NCBI GenBank assembly: GCA_015068305.1
Contig: SVKV01000017.1
Coordinates: 1 to 41,658 of the forward strand
Source: Oscillospiraceae bacterium
GTDB lineage: Bacteria; Bacillota; Clostridia; Oscillospirales; Oscillospiraceae
Reading direction: 5' to 3'
Length of the DNA: 41,658 nt
A program made the position numbers and the translations under genes. The notes under the pieces were generated by a model, which was not told the DNA's origin, searched no databases, and saw only the letters and a list, made by a program, of their open reading frames with translations. Of the stretch, positions 32,634 to 39,410 are shown in pieces (positions within the stretch are counted from its first letter, which is position 1; the number at the start of each line of letters is the position of its first letter).

Positions 32634-33158
32634 ATGTACCGAAAGCAGACAAACAAAACCGCCCTTCTGAGCCAGCATCTGATCGCTGATGCCCTGCTCC
32701 GGCTGATGCGGAAAGAAGCCTTTCAAAGCATCACCATTACCGATATCTGCAACGAAGCCGGTGTGGGCCGCAAGACCTTTTACCGCAATTTTGAACTGCG
32801 GGAGGATGTGATCGATTTTCAGCTGGATCTTCTGTGCGCAGAATATGCCCGGGCCATCTGCGGCATCAGCATCGAGGAACGGCTTTTCTATCATTTTGCT
32901 TTCATTCACGATCATACTGATTTCTTTATCGCCCTGTATCAAAGCGGATTGGATTATCTGGCACATCAGAAGTTTTCGGTATTGCTCCCGGAGACCATGC
33001 CGGTCTGGTCGGAAGATCCCATCCGGCAGGAGTATCACAGCCAATACGTGATTGCCGGCATTGAAGCCGTCCAGCGGGTATGGATCAGCCGGGGCTGTCA
33101 GGAAAGTATTGACGAGGTAATAAGCATGGTTCAGCAGATTCACGCAGGACAATCATAA
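32634..33158 (+). CDS. TetR/AcrR-family transcriptional regulator
   Basis: A 174-residue protein with an N-terminal helix-turn-helix (about 12-58): SQHLIADALLRLMRKEAFQSITITDICNEAGVGRKTFYRNF, a clear TetR DNA-binding domain. The C-terminal helical ligand-binding domain (60-174) is short and diverse, with Phe/Tyr-rich helices (LFYHFAFIHDHTDFFIALYQ), like the dihydroxyacetone-regulator or TetR_C_33 types. The start ATG has only a weak GGAAAG upstream. No transporter or enzyme is adjacent in the same direction, so the regulated genes are unknown; it may regulate itself. Confidence 0.88.
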   Translation: MYRKQTNKTALLSQHLIADALLRLMRKEAFQSITITDICNEAGVGRKTFYRNFELREDVIDFQLDLLCAEYARAICGISIEERLFYHFAFIHDHTDFFIALYQSGLDYLAHQKFSVLLPETMPVWSEDPIRQEYHSQYVIAGIEAVQRVWISRGCQESIDEVISMVQQIHAGQS

Positions 33159-33185
33159 AAGGCAGGGTGTCACACCCTGCCTTTT
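33157..33185. terminator. Bidirectional terminator between the TetR and XRE/membrane protein genes
   Basis: Inverted repeat GGCAGGGTGT / ACACCCTGCC flanked by AAAA and TTTT. Confidence 0.9.
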
Positions 33186-33189
33186 GTCA

Positions 33190-33588
33190 TCAATATTTTC
33201 TTTTCAGATACAGGTAGCACAGGAAGTACAGGAACGTCAGCAGGCAGACACCGCCGCCGCAGAGCATCATCAGATCCTCTTTCCCGGCAAACTTGAAAGC
33301 AAACGTACCGATTCCTGCGATGATTACAAACCAGTTGCCGGCCCACTGCCATGCCTTCATATAGAGGAACTGATTCCGTTCATCCTTTCGCTCCGTATCC
33401 ACATTCTCCCGGTAGGCTTCATTTTTATGATAGCGGATGGTCTGGACCAAATACACGGTTCCTACGCCGATCAGGGCGCCGCCCATGCCGCTCCAGAATT
33501 CATCCACGATTCCTGTGACGCCCAATCCCAGCAGAATAACGCCCGCCAGGATTTCCACAATCTGAACGATCATTCGTTTCTTTGACAT
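33190..33588 (-). CDS. Small membrane protein paired with an XRE regulator
   Basis: A 132-residue protein with four likely membrane helices: about residues 5-26 (IVQIVEILAGVILLGLGVTG), 33-50, 82-98 and 104-125, with a charged cytoplasmic loop (YHKNEAYRENVDTERKDERNQFLY) between the second and third. The start at 33588 follows GGGAGGTAAGCTT; the frame open upstream overlaps the regulator. Four bases separate it from the regulator's stop, so the two are co-expressed. I do not recognise the family; small XRE plus membrane protein pairs are common in Firmicutes, with unknown function. Confidence 0.78.
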   Translation of the reverse strand: MSKKRMIVQIVEILAGVILLGLGVTGIVDEFWSGMGGALIGVGTVYLVQTIRYHKNEAYRENVDTERKDERNQFLYMKAWQWAGNWFVIIAGIGTFAFKFAGKEDLMMLCGGGVCLLTFLYFLCYLYLKRKY

Positions 33589-33592
33589 AAGC

Positions 33593-33799
33593 TTACCTCC
33601 CTTGCTCCTCTTCATAGATAAACACTTCCTCAATGGTTAACCCGAAACAGCGGGCTACCTTGAAAGCCAGGGAAATGGAAGGATTGTACCGCCCATTTTC
33701 CAATGAACTGACCGTCTGCCGGGAGACCCCCAGCATTTTGGCCAGCTCCTCCTGCCGGATGCCCCGCATCTTTCGGATTTCCTCGATTCTGTTTTTCAT
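33593..33799 (-). CDS. XRE-family (Cro/C1-type) helix-turn-helix regulator
   Basis: A 68-residue protein consisting of one HTH_3 domain: IEEIRKMRGIRQEELAKMLG, VSRQTVSSLENGRYNPSI and SLAFKVARCFGLTIEEVFIYEE, the usual form of compact single-domain repressors. Its promoter is flanked by two copies of an imperfect palindrome (33816-33833 and 33862-33879), the most likely autoregulatory operators. It is the first gene of a two-gene unit with a small membrane protein. Confidence 0.92.
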   Translation of the reverse strand: MKNRIEEIRKMRGIRQEELAKMLGVSRQTVSSLENGRYNPSISLAFKVARCFGLTIEEVFIYEEEQGR

Positions 33800-33815
33800 A
33801 GGCCGCTCCCTTCTG

Positions 33816-33833
33816 TGTCAAGTTTGCTTTACA
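33816..33833 (-). promoter_or_regulatory. Operator copy 2 of the XRE unit
   Basis: TGTCAAGTTTGCTTTACA, an imperfect dyad TGTMAAG-N4-CTTKACA, just downstream of the predicted transcription start. It matches the other copy at 13 or more of 18 positions, the differences falling in the centre. Confidence 0.75.
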
Positions 33834-33838
33834 TCTGT

Positions 33839-33867
33839 ATCATACACCACGGCGAGCGTTTTGTCAA
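33839..33867 (-). promoter_or_regulatory. Sigma-A promoter of the XRE unit
   Basis: On the minus strand TTGACA, 17 bases, TATGAT. The -35 is one half of operator copy 1. Confidence 0.88.
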
Positions 33868-33879
33868 GCACGCTTTACA
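33862..33879 (-). promoter_or_regulatory. Operator copy 1 of the XRE unit, overlapping the -35
   Basis: TGTCAAGCACGCTTTACA, the same imperfect dyad as the copy at 33816-33833, 46 bases away centre to centre. A bound repressor would cover the -35. Confidence 0.75.
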
Positions 33880-33925
33880 TGAATCTTGAAAAAATACCGC
33901 AGGTTTCCCTGCGGTATTTGCCGAC

Positions 33926-34843
33926 TTATTGAAAATGATCCTTTACCTTGGGACAGCCGGCACAGCTGCGCTCCTTGTACTGCAACTCCTGCATCTTCAT
34001 GCTCACTGTGGTGCAGGGCGGTACGGACTTGGTGATAAAGGCATTGGAGCCGATGACCGAATCCCTTCCGATGACCGTCTCGCCGCCCAGAACGGAAGCG
34101 CCGGCATAGATGGTCACATTGTCTTCAATGGTGGGATGGCGCTTCATGCCCCGCAGGCTCTGGCCGCCCCGGGTAGTCAGGCCGCCCAGGGTCACGCCCT
34201 GGTAGATCTTGACGTGGGAACCGATGACGGTGGTCTCACCGATGACGATGCCGGTACCGTGGTCAATGAAGAAATAGTCGCCGACGGTGGCGCCGGGGTG
34301 AATGTCGATACCGGTAATGCCATGGGCATATTCTGTCATGATCCGGGGGATCATGGGAACCCCAAGCCGGTACAGGACATGGGCCAGCCGGTAGACGGTG
34401 ATGGCATAAAGACCGGGGTAGCAGAAGATGACCTCATCCTTGCTGGTTGCGGCAGGATCTCCGTCATAGGCCGCCTGGACATCGGTCTGGACCAGCGCCC
34501 GGATCCCGGGAATTTCATCGAAGAACGCAAGGCAGATTTCCTGGGCCTTTTCGTCTGCGTTCTGAGCGCCCTCATTCTGGAACACCAGCCGGATCTCCCG
34601 GTTCAGGTTATACATCACGTCCTCGATCAGCATGGACAGATGGTGCTTGGCATTATACATCCGGAAGGCCTTTTCCCGGAAGAAGCCGGGATAGACGATC
34701 CGCAGAAGCTTTTCAATGATGTCGGTGATGACCGCCTTGTCCGGGTATTGGCGCAGTTCGATCTTGTCGATGTCCCGGCCCTGGCCGTAGTCGCGCAGGA
34801 TGCTGTCCACCACATGCTCGATTCTCTGTTCAATGGTACTCAT
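33926..34843 (-). CDS. cysE: Serine O-acetyltransferase (long, EpsC-like form)
   Basis: A 305-residue enzyme that acetylates L-serine, the first step to cysteine. N-terminal helical region (about 1-165), then a left-handed beta-helix of hexapeptide repeats (about 185-285): GIDIHPGATVGDYFFIDHGTG, VIGETTVIGSHVKIYQGVTLG, HPTIEDNVTIYAGASVLGG and TVIGRDSVIGSNAFI. The catalytic His is in the FIDHGTG region. The C-terminal tail has SCAGCP. The long N-terminal region is typical of clostridial and SatA/EpsC types. The ATG at 34843 follows AAGGGGGAATGACC. It is divergent from cysK, the next step in the pathway. Confidence 0.95.
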   Translation of the reverse strand: MSTIEQRIEHVVDSILRDYGQGRDIDKIELRQYPDKAVITDIIEKLLRIVYPGFFREKAFRMYNAKHHLSMLIEDVMYNLNREIRLVFQNEGAQNADEKAQEICLAFFDEIPGIRALVQTDVQAAYDGDPAATSKDEVIFCYPGLYAITVYRLAHVLYRLGVPMIPRIMTEYAHGITGIDIHPGATVGDYFFIDHGTGIVIGETTVIGSHVKIYQGVTLGGLTTRGGQSLRGMKRHPTIEDNVTIYAGASVLGGETVIGRDSVIGSNAFITKSVPPCTTVSMKMQELQYKERSCAGCPKVKDHFQ

Positions 34844-34864
34844 GGTCATTCCCCCTTTTGGGTG

Positions 34865-34893
34865 TTTATACCATAATATGCAACCGATGTCAA
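34865..34893 (-). promoter_or_regulatory. Promoter of cysE
   Basis: On the minus strand TTGACA, 17 bases, TATAAA with TG one base before the -10. Confidence 0.85.
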
Positions 34894-34898
34894 ATGGA

Positions 34899-34928
34899 TT
34901 GACTTTTTCCCGGGAGGGATCATATAAT
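34899..34928 (+). promoter_or_regulatory. Promoter of cysK
   Basis: TTGACT, 18 bases, TATAAT. Its -35 is five bases from the divergent cysE -35, so a shared regulator could control both. The expected transcription start coincides with the border of the repeat at 34935. Confidence 0.8.
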
Positions 34929-34934
34929 AGTGGC

Positions 34935-35150
34935 AAATTACAGTTTGTTGGAGAGAACGGATTGCCACGTCGGCATTTCATGCCTCCTCGCAATGACATG
35001 GAAACTTGGTTGTTGGCTGCGCTAAAAATGGTGCGGAATGTGTCGAAAATCACTGTCATTGCGAACCAGTGCGCACACTGGTGTGGCAATCCGTAACTCT
35101 TTCATCCGTCAGGATGCCATCGTTCCAACAGATCGATAAACTCCAATTTA
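34935..35150. repeat. Border-flanked repeat, core C, copy 2, in the cysK leader
   Basis: Borders AAATTACAGTTTGTTG and GATCGATAAACTCCAATTTA. Inside, AACGGATTGCCAC ... GTGGCAATCCGT and CTCGCAATGAC ... GTCATTGCGA nest as inverted repeats, identical to copy 1 (14251-14473), while the central part differs. It fills nearly the whole distance between the cysK promoter and its ribosome binding site, so it must be transcribed and can fold into a long stem in the mRNA leader. Confidence 0.9.
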
Positions 35151-35173
35151 ACTATTTCCAAGGAGGTAATCCC

Positions 35174-36106
35174 ATGGCCCGTATTTTCACTTCCGCCGAT
35201 CAGCTCATCGGCAAAACACCCCTGCTGGAGCTGACCCATCTGGAACAGAAGGAGCAACTTTCCGCAAAGATCCTTGCCAAGCTGGAGTTTTTCAACCCCG
35301 CAGGCTCTGCCAAAGACCGGGTGGCCCTGCGGATGATTCTGGATGCGGAGGAACGGGGCCTTCTGAAGCCCGGTGCCACCGTCATCGAGCCCACCTCCGG
35401 CAATACGGGTATCGGCCTTGCTTCCGTCGCCGCCGCCAGGGGCTATCGGGTGATCATTGTCATGCCCGATTCCATGAGCGCCGAGCGGCAGATTCTCATG
35501 GGTGCCTACGGCGCGGAATTGGTGCTGACCCCCGGCGATGAGGGTATGTCCGGGGCCATCGCCAGTGCCGAGGCCCTTGCAAAGGAAATCCCCGGCAGCT
35601 TCATCCCCGACCAGTTCGCAAATCCCGCCAATGCCCGGGCCCACTACGAAACCACCGGTCCGGAAATCTGGGCCGACACCGATGGAAAAGCGGATATTTT
35701 TGTTGCCACCGTCGGCACCGGCGGCACCATCACCGGTACGGGCAAGTATCTGAAGGAGCGCAATCCCGCAATCAAAATCGTAGCCGTGGAACCTGCGGAA
35801 TCTCCCCTGCTTTCCGGCGGAAAGGCCGGTCCCCACGGCATCCAGGGCATCGGTGCCAATTTCGTTCCCAAGGTGCTGGATACGGGCATTTACGATCAGA
35901 TCATCACCGTCACCACGGAAGAATCCTATGCCATGGGCCGCGCTCTGGGAAGAACCGAGGGCATCCTCTGCGGCATCTCCTCCGGTGCCGCCCTCCATGC
36001 CGCCCTCAGCCTGGCAAAGCAGCCGGAGAACGCAGGCAAAACCATTGTCGCTCTTCTTCCTGACACCGGCGACCGGTATCTGTCCACATCGATGTTCAAA
36101 GAATAA
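35174..36106 (+). CDS. cysK: Cysteine synthase (O-acetylserine thiol-lyase)
   Basis: A 310-residue PLP enzyme that makes cysteine from O-acetylserine and sulfide. PLP lysine in [16 protein letters not shown], the substrate loop [12 protein letters not shown], the phosphate-binding [13 protein letters not shown], and the late [11 protein letters not shown]. Length is normal. The C-terminus is the usual [15 protein letters not shown]. The ATG at 35174 follows CCAAGGAGGTAAT. It forms the cysteine pathway with the divergent cysE. The leader contains a 216-base repeat element (34935-35150). Confidence 0.97.
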   Translation: MARIFTSADQLIGKTPLLELTHLEQKEQLSAKILAKLEFFNPAGSAKDRVALRMILDAEERGLLKPGATVIEPTSGNTGIGLASVAAARGYRVIIVMPDSMSAERQILMGAYGAELVLTPGDEGMSGAIASAEALAKEIPGSFIPDQFANPANARAHYETTGPEIWADTDGKADIFVATVGTGGTITGTGKYLKERNPAIKIVAVEPAESPLLSGGKAGPHGIQGIGANFVPKVLDTGIYDQIITVTTEESYAMGRALGRTEGILCGISSGAALHAALSLAKQPENAGKTIVALLPDTGDRYLSTSMFKE

Positions 36107-36114
36107 TCTTAGAT

Positions 36115-36589
36115 AAATTACAGTTTGACGGGATGCCCTGATGGGCAATGCGTGCTCGGTGCAATAGTTGTCGCAACTGCCCTAACCCGCTCGGTATCGT
36201 TCCTGCGGTAGTCAAATTACAGTTTATCGATCTGTTAATTCTTCGCACCTTTCTTGTTTCGGCAAGAAAGGTGCCCCAAAGAAGCCGACCTAAGGGGCGC
36301 TACGGGCCAATCGCGCCCCCTTAGGTATCCCCCACCGCACCGCCATCCAGCATTCAAAAATGTACCGATTTTTGAACGCTTGCATTTTACAAACTTGCAG
36401 GTTTGCTCCGCAGAGCCCGCTGAAAATCGGGACATTTTCAGTGGGCGGTGGTCAAAAGCGGCGGGAGTGGGGTCCGGGGCGAGGATGCGATTTGCCCGTA
36501 ATGCCTCGCCCCGGACGATTTCTTTGGTTACTTTCTTGTTCGGACACAAGAAAGTAACATCGGTCATTGGATCGATAAATTCCAATTTG
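36115..36589. repeat. Composite border-flanked repeat: core D plus core A (inverted)
   Basis: Three borders and two cores in a row. Border 36115-36130 (AAATTACAGTTTGACG); core D 36131-36213 (GGGATGCCCTGATGGGCAAT ... CCCGCTCGGTATCGTTCCTG); internal border 36214-36232 (AAATTACAGTTTATCGATC); core A 36233-36569 with end hairpins GCACCTTTCTTG / CAAGAAAGGTGC and TTACTTTCTTG / CAAGAAAGTAA and interior hairpins; final border 36570-36589 (GATCGATAAATTCCAATTTG). Core D with its internal border recurs at 41131-41232. Small open frames within are not supported. Confidence 0.9.
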
Positions 36590-36638
36590 AAGATTCTCTG
36601 CCGGTTCGGGAACGGGCCGGCAATTCTCATTTGTGCAT

Positions 36639-36656
36639 ACTTTATTAAACTAAAGT
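36639..36656 (+). promoter_or_regulatory. Upstream operator of the ABC transporter operon
   Basis: ACTTTATTAAACTAAAGT, a perfect dyad ACTTTA-N6-TAAAGT. An extra half-site TAAAGCAT follows at 36659-36666. It lies exactly 84 bases (about eight helical turns) from the second operator. Confidence 0.8.
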
Positions 36657-36716
36657 GCTAAAGCATTTCCTTTTTCATGCACTCTGCCAAAAATGATAAA
36701 AATGCGAAAATTATGC

Positions 36717-36745
36717 TTTACAACTTTAGTGTAGTAAAGTATAAT
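36717..36745 (+). promoter_or_regulatory. Sigma-A promoter of the ABC transporter operon
   Basis: TTTACA, 17 bases, TATAAT. The whole spacer is occupied by an 18-base palindrome (36723-36740). Confidence 0.85.
36723..36740 (+). promoter_or_regulatory. Promoter-spacer operator of the ABC transporter operon
   Basis: ACTTTAGTGTAGTAAAGT, dyad ACTTTA-N6-TAAAGT between -35 and -10. An extra half-site ATGCTTTA precedes it at 36713-36720, the mirror image of the extra half-site by the upstream operator. Binding here should exclude RNA polymerase. A TrpR-like gene is the last gene of the operon. Confidence 0.8.
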
Positions 36746-36790
36746 CCAATTATCAAATCAAACCCCACACGGGAAAGGAAGGTAACTGTT

Positions 36791-37570
36791 ATGAAAAAGA
36801 TGATCGCGATGATTCTGGTGCTGGTTATGATGCTGAGTCTGGCAGCCTGCGGCGGTGCTGACTCCGGCTCCGATCTGAAGAATATTCAGAAGAAGGGCAA
36901 GATTGTGGTTGGCATCACCGATTACGCCCCCATGGACTACAAGGATGAAAACGGCGAATGGACCGGCTTCGATGCCGAGTTTGCAAAGCTCTTCGCCGCC
37001 GAACTGGGTGTGGAATGTGAGTTCTATGTGATCGCCGACTGGGGCAAGAAGTTCATGGAGCTGGATACCAAACAGATCGACGCCGTCTGGAACGGCATGA
37101 CCATCACGGAAGAGGCCACCTCCAATTCCTCCGTTTCCGATCCCTATGTCATCAATGCCCAGGTGGTTGTGATGAAGGCCGATGCAGTAGGCAACTACGC
37201 CGATACCGCTGCCATGAACGGTCTGACCATCGCAGTTGAAAACGGCTCCGCCGGACAGGATGCAGCAAACGCCATTGAAGGCGCCAACGTGGTTGCCCTC
37301 CAGGACCAGGCAGCCGCCCTGCTGGAAGTCAAGGCCGGCACCGCTGATGCCTGCGTCATTGACATCACCATGGCCTACGCCATGACCGGCGCCGGTAGCG
37401 ACTATGCGGACCTGGCCCCCGGCATCAGCCTGACGGAAGAGCTCTACGGTGTCAGCTTCCGCAAGGACTCCGATCTGACTGCCAAGTTTAATGAATTCAT
37501 GGCAGGCATCAAGGCCGACGGCACCCTGCAGGCCCTGGCCGACAAGTACAATCTGACCCTGGCAAATTAA
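36791..37570 (+). CDS. Polar amino acid ABC transporter substrate-binding lipoprotein
   Basis: A 259-residue SBP_bac_3 protein. Signal peptide with lipobox LAAC (residues 1-20; KKMIAMILVLVMMLSLAAC), so a lipoprotein on the outer face. Then KKGKIVVGITDYAPMDYKDE, WTGFDAEFAKLFAAELG, VWNGMTITEEA and AVENGSAGQDA, the family's ligand-binding strands. The ligand is an amino acid, identity unknown. The ATG at 36791 follows GGAAAGGAAGG. Followed by a hairpin, then permease and ATPase genes. Regulated by the palindromes at 36639 and 36723. Confidence 0.93.
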   Translation: MKKMIAMILVLVMMLSLAACGGADSGSDLKNIQKKGKIVVGITDYAPMDYKDENGEWTGFDAEFAKLFAAELGVECEFYVIADWGKKFMELDTKQIDAVWNGMTITEEATSNSSVSDPYVINAQVVVMKADAVGNYADTAAMNGLTIAVENGSAGQDAANAIEGANVVALQDQAAALLEVKAGTADACVIDITMAYAMTGAGSDYADLAPGISLTEELYGVSFRKDSDLTAKFNEFMAGIKADGTLQALADKYNLTLAN

Positions 37571-37582
37571 GAAAACATTCAT

Positions 37583-37616
37583 CCTTCCCCGGGCCCTCCC
37601 GGGGAAGGCATCTTTT
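37583..37616 (+). terminator. Attenuating hairpin between binding-protein and permease genes
   Basis: Strong inverted repeat CCTTCCCCGGG / CCCGGGGAAGG followed by CATCTTTTG, a weak T-tract. Likely a partial terminator or mRNA stabiliser that keeps the binding protein in excess. Confidence 0.65.
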
Positions 37617-37635
37617 GGAAAGGAGCCGAAATGCC

Positions 37636-38328
37636 ATGTTTATCCCGGTGATGCAGCAATTATTGGCCGGTTTCGGTGAAACACTCAAAGTATTCCTGTT
37701 GACGCTGGTATTCTCCATCCCCCTGGGGCTTGTGGTCTGCTTCGGCTCCATGAGCAAATGGAGGCCCTTCCGGCGGCTGATTGGCGGAAGACTCGGTTTT
37801 CTGGGCAAGTGGATGCCCATCCGGATGGTGACCCGGACCTTTGTCTGGATCATCCGGGGTTCCCCGCTGATGCTTCAGCTGATTCTGGTGTTCTACGGAC
37901 CGGGTCTGCTCTTCGATCTTCCGGCCATGTCCCGCTTCAATGCCACCATTCTGGCCTTTTCCATCAACTATGCCTGCTATTTTTCCGAAATCTACCGGGG
38001 CGGCATCGAGTCCATCCCCCAGGGCCAGTATGAGGCCGGCCAGGTGCTGGGCATGACCAGGCATCAGATCTTCTTCAAGGTGGTGCTGCTGCAGGTGATC
38101 AAGCGGATCACCGCCCCCATGGGCAACGAAGTGATCACCCTGGTCAAGGACACTTCTCTTGCCCGGGTCATTGGCATTTACGAACTGATCTGGGCCGGCG
38201 AAAGCTTCATCAAGAAGGGCCTGCTGTGGCCCCTGTTCGCTACCGGTGTGTTCTATCTGGTGTTCAGCGGTGCCCTGACTGTGCTGCTGAATTCCTTCGA
38301 AAAGAAATTGGATTATTTCAGAGGGTAA
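37636..38328 (+). CDS. Amino acid ABC transporter permease (HisM/GlnP type)
   Basis: A 230-residue membrane protein with about five helices. N-terminal FGETLKVFLLTLVFSIPLGL, then the RGSPLMLQLILVFYGP segment, and the EAA loop EIYRGGIESIPQGQYEAGQVLG that docks the ATPase. The C-terminal part, KDTSLARVIGIYELIWAG, is typical of polar amino acid permeases. The ATG at 37636 follows AAAGGAGCCGAA. It may work as a homodimer, since only one permease gene is present. It is four bases before the ATPase gene. Confidence 0.93.
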   Translation: MFIPVMQQLLAGFGETLKVFLLTLVFSIPLGLVVCFGSMSKWRPFRRLIGGRLGFLGKWMPIRMVTRTFVWIIRGSPLMLQLILVFYGPGLLFDLPAMSRFNATILAFSINYACYFSEIYRGGIESIPQGQYEAGQVLGMTRHQIFFKVVLLQVIKRITAPMGNEVITLVKDTSLARVIGIYELIWAGESFIKKGLLWPLFATGVFYLVFSGALTVLLNSFEKKLDYFRG

Positions 38329-38332
38329 CGAA

Positions 38333-39073
38333 ATGGCTGTATTGGAAGTAAAGAACTTAAAAAAGCGCTTCGGCGAGCTGGATGTGCTCAAGGGCGTCAG
38401 CTTTTCTCTGGAAAAAGGCCAGGTCCTGGCCCTCATCGGCTCCTCCGGCGGCGGAAAATCCACCCTGCTGCGGTGTCTGAATTTCCTGGAGACCCCTGAC
38501 GAAGGCCAGATTCTGGTAAACGGCAAGCCCCTGCTTTCCGGCTCCGAGGAGGAAATCCGGAAAAACCGGCTCCACTTCGGTCTGGTATTTCAGAATTTCA
38601 ACCTGTTCCCCCAGTACACGGTACTGGAAAACATCACCCTGGCCCCCGGTCTTCTGAAGCTGGACACTCCGGAGGCCATCCGGGCCAACGCCCTGGCCCT
38701 ACTGGAAAAAGTGGGCCTTTCCCAGAAGGCGAATGCCTACCCTTACCAGCTTTCCGGCGGTCAGCAGCAGCGCACCGCCATCGCCCGGGCACTGGCATTG
38801 AATCCGGAGATTCTCTGCTTCGATGAGCCCACCTCCGCCCTGGACCCGGAACTGACGGGAGAGGTTTTGCGGGTCATCCGGGATCTGAAAACCGGCGGCA
38901 ACACCATGATTGTGGTTACCCACGAAATGGAGTTTGCAAAATCGGTGGCAGATGTGATAATATATATGGCAGAGGGTGTCATTGAGGAAGCCGGAACCCC
39001 GGAAGAAGTCTTCGACAACCCGAAAAGCGAAAAAACCAGAGCTTTCCTGCGGGGTACCCAGGAGCGATTTTAG
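38333..39073 (+). CDS. Amino acid ABC transporter ATP-binding protein (GlnQ type)
   Basis: A 246-residue ATPase. Walker A GSSGGGKSTLL, Q-loop VFQNFNLFPQYTVLENI, ABC signature LSGGQQQRTAIARAL, Walker B ILCFDEPTSALDPEL and the H-loop VVTHEMEFAKSVAD. All are intact and typical of the polar amino acid family (HisP/GlnQ). It starts four bases after the permease stop with GAGGGTAACG upstream. Powers uptake with the permease and lipoprotein; the TrpR-like gene follows. Confidence 0.95.
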   Translation: MAVLEVKNLKKRFGELDVLKGVSFSLEKGQVLALIGSSGGGKSTLLRCLNFLETPDEGQILVNGKPLLSGSEEEIRKNRLHFGLVFQNFNLFPQYTVLENITLAPGLLKLDTPEAIRANALALLEKVGLSQKANAYPYQLSGGQQQRTAIARALALNPEILCFDEPTSALDPELTGEVLRVIRDLKTGGNTMIVVTHEMEFAKSVADVIIYMAEGVIEEAGTPEEVFDNPKSEKTRAFLRGTQERF

Positions 39074-39085
39074 GAGGAATCACCT

Positions 39086-39364
39086 ATGGAGCAGATGTCC
39101 AAGCAGCAGCGGATCACATTTTTGTTTCAGCTGATCGCATCCATTGACAATGAAGAAGATTGCCGCATGCTGTTTGACGATCTTTGCACCATCAAGGAAG
39201 TGGAGAATATGGCCGAGCGGCTGTATGCCGCCAAGCTGCTGATAGAAGGCAATACCTACAACCAGGTGATGGCCCAGGGGGATATTTCCTCCGCCACATT
39301 GAGCCGGGTTTCCCGGTGTGTCCAGTACGGCAAGGGTTACTCTAAACTGCTGAAAACCGAATAA
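39086..39364 (+). CDS. YerC/YecD family TrpR-like regulator
   Basis: A 92-residue protein of the TrpR superfamily. N-terminal helix SKQQRITFLFQLIASIDNEEDC, then LFDDLCTIKEVENMAERLYAAKLLIEGNTYNQVMAQGDISSATLSRVSRCVQYG, whose second half is the helix-turn-helix (the family signature is VENMAERL...ISSATLSRV). Length matches YerC. It is 12 bases after the ATPase gene with AGGAGG upstream, so it is the last gene of the amino acid transporter operon and plausibly its regulator, acting on the ACTTTA-N6-TAAAGT palindromes. That link is inference. Confidence 0.9.
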   Translation: MEQMSKQQRITFLFQLIASIDNEEDCRMLFDDLCTIKEVENMAERLYAAKLLIEGNTYNQVMAQGDISSATLSRVSRCVQYGKGYSKLLKTE

Positions 39365-39397
39365 ACAATGCCGCCGGATCCCGGCGGCATTGTTTTG
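39365..39397 (+). terminator. Terminator of the ABC transporter operon
   Basis: 13-bp inverted repeat ACAATGCCGCCGG / CCGGCGGCATTGT followed by TTTTG, directly after the TrpR-like gene. Confidence 0.92.
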
Positions 39398-39410
39398 TAT
39401 GAGGGTATTC

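Noticed and set aside
36235..36661. Short open frames on both strands inside the core A repeat
   Set aside because: They differ between copies of the repeat, contain hairpin sequence, and have no ribosome binding site.
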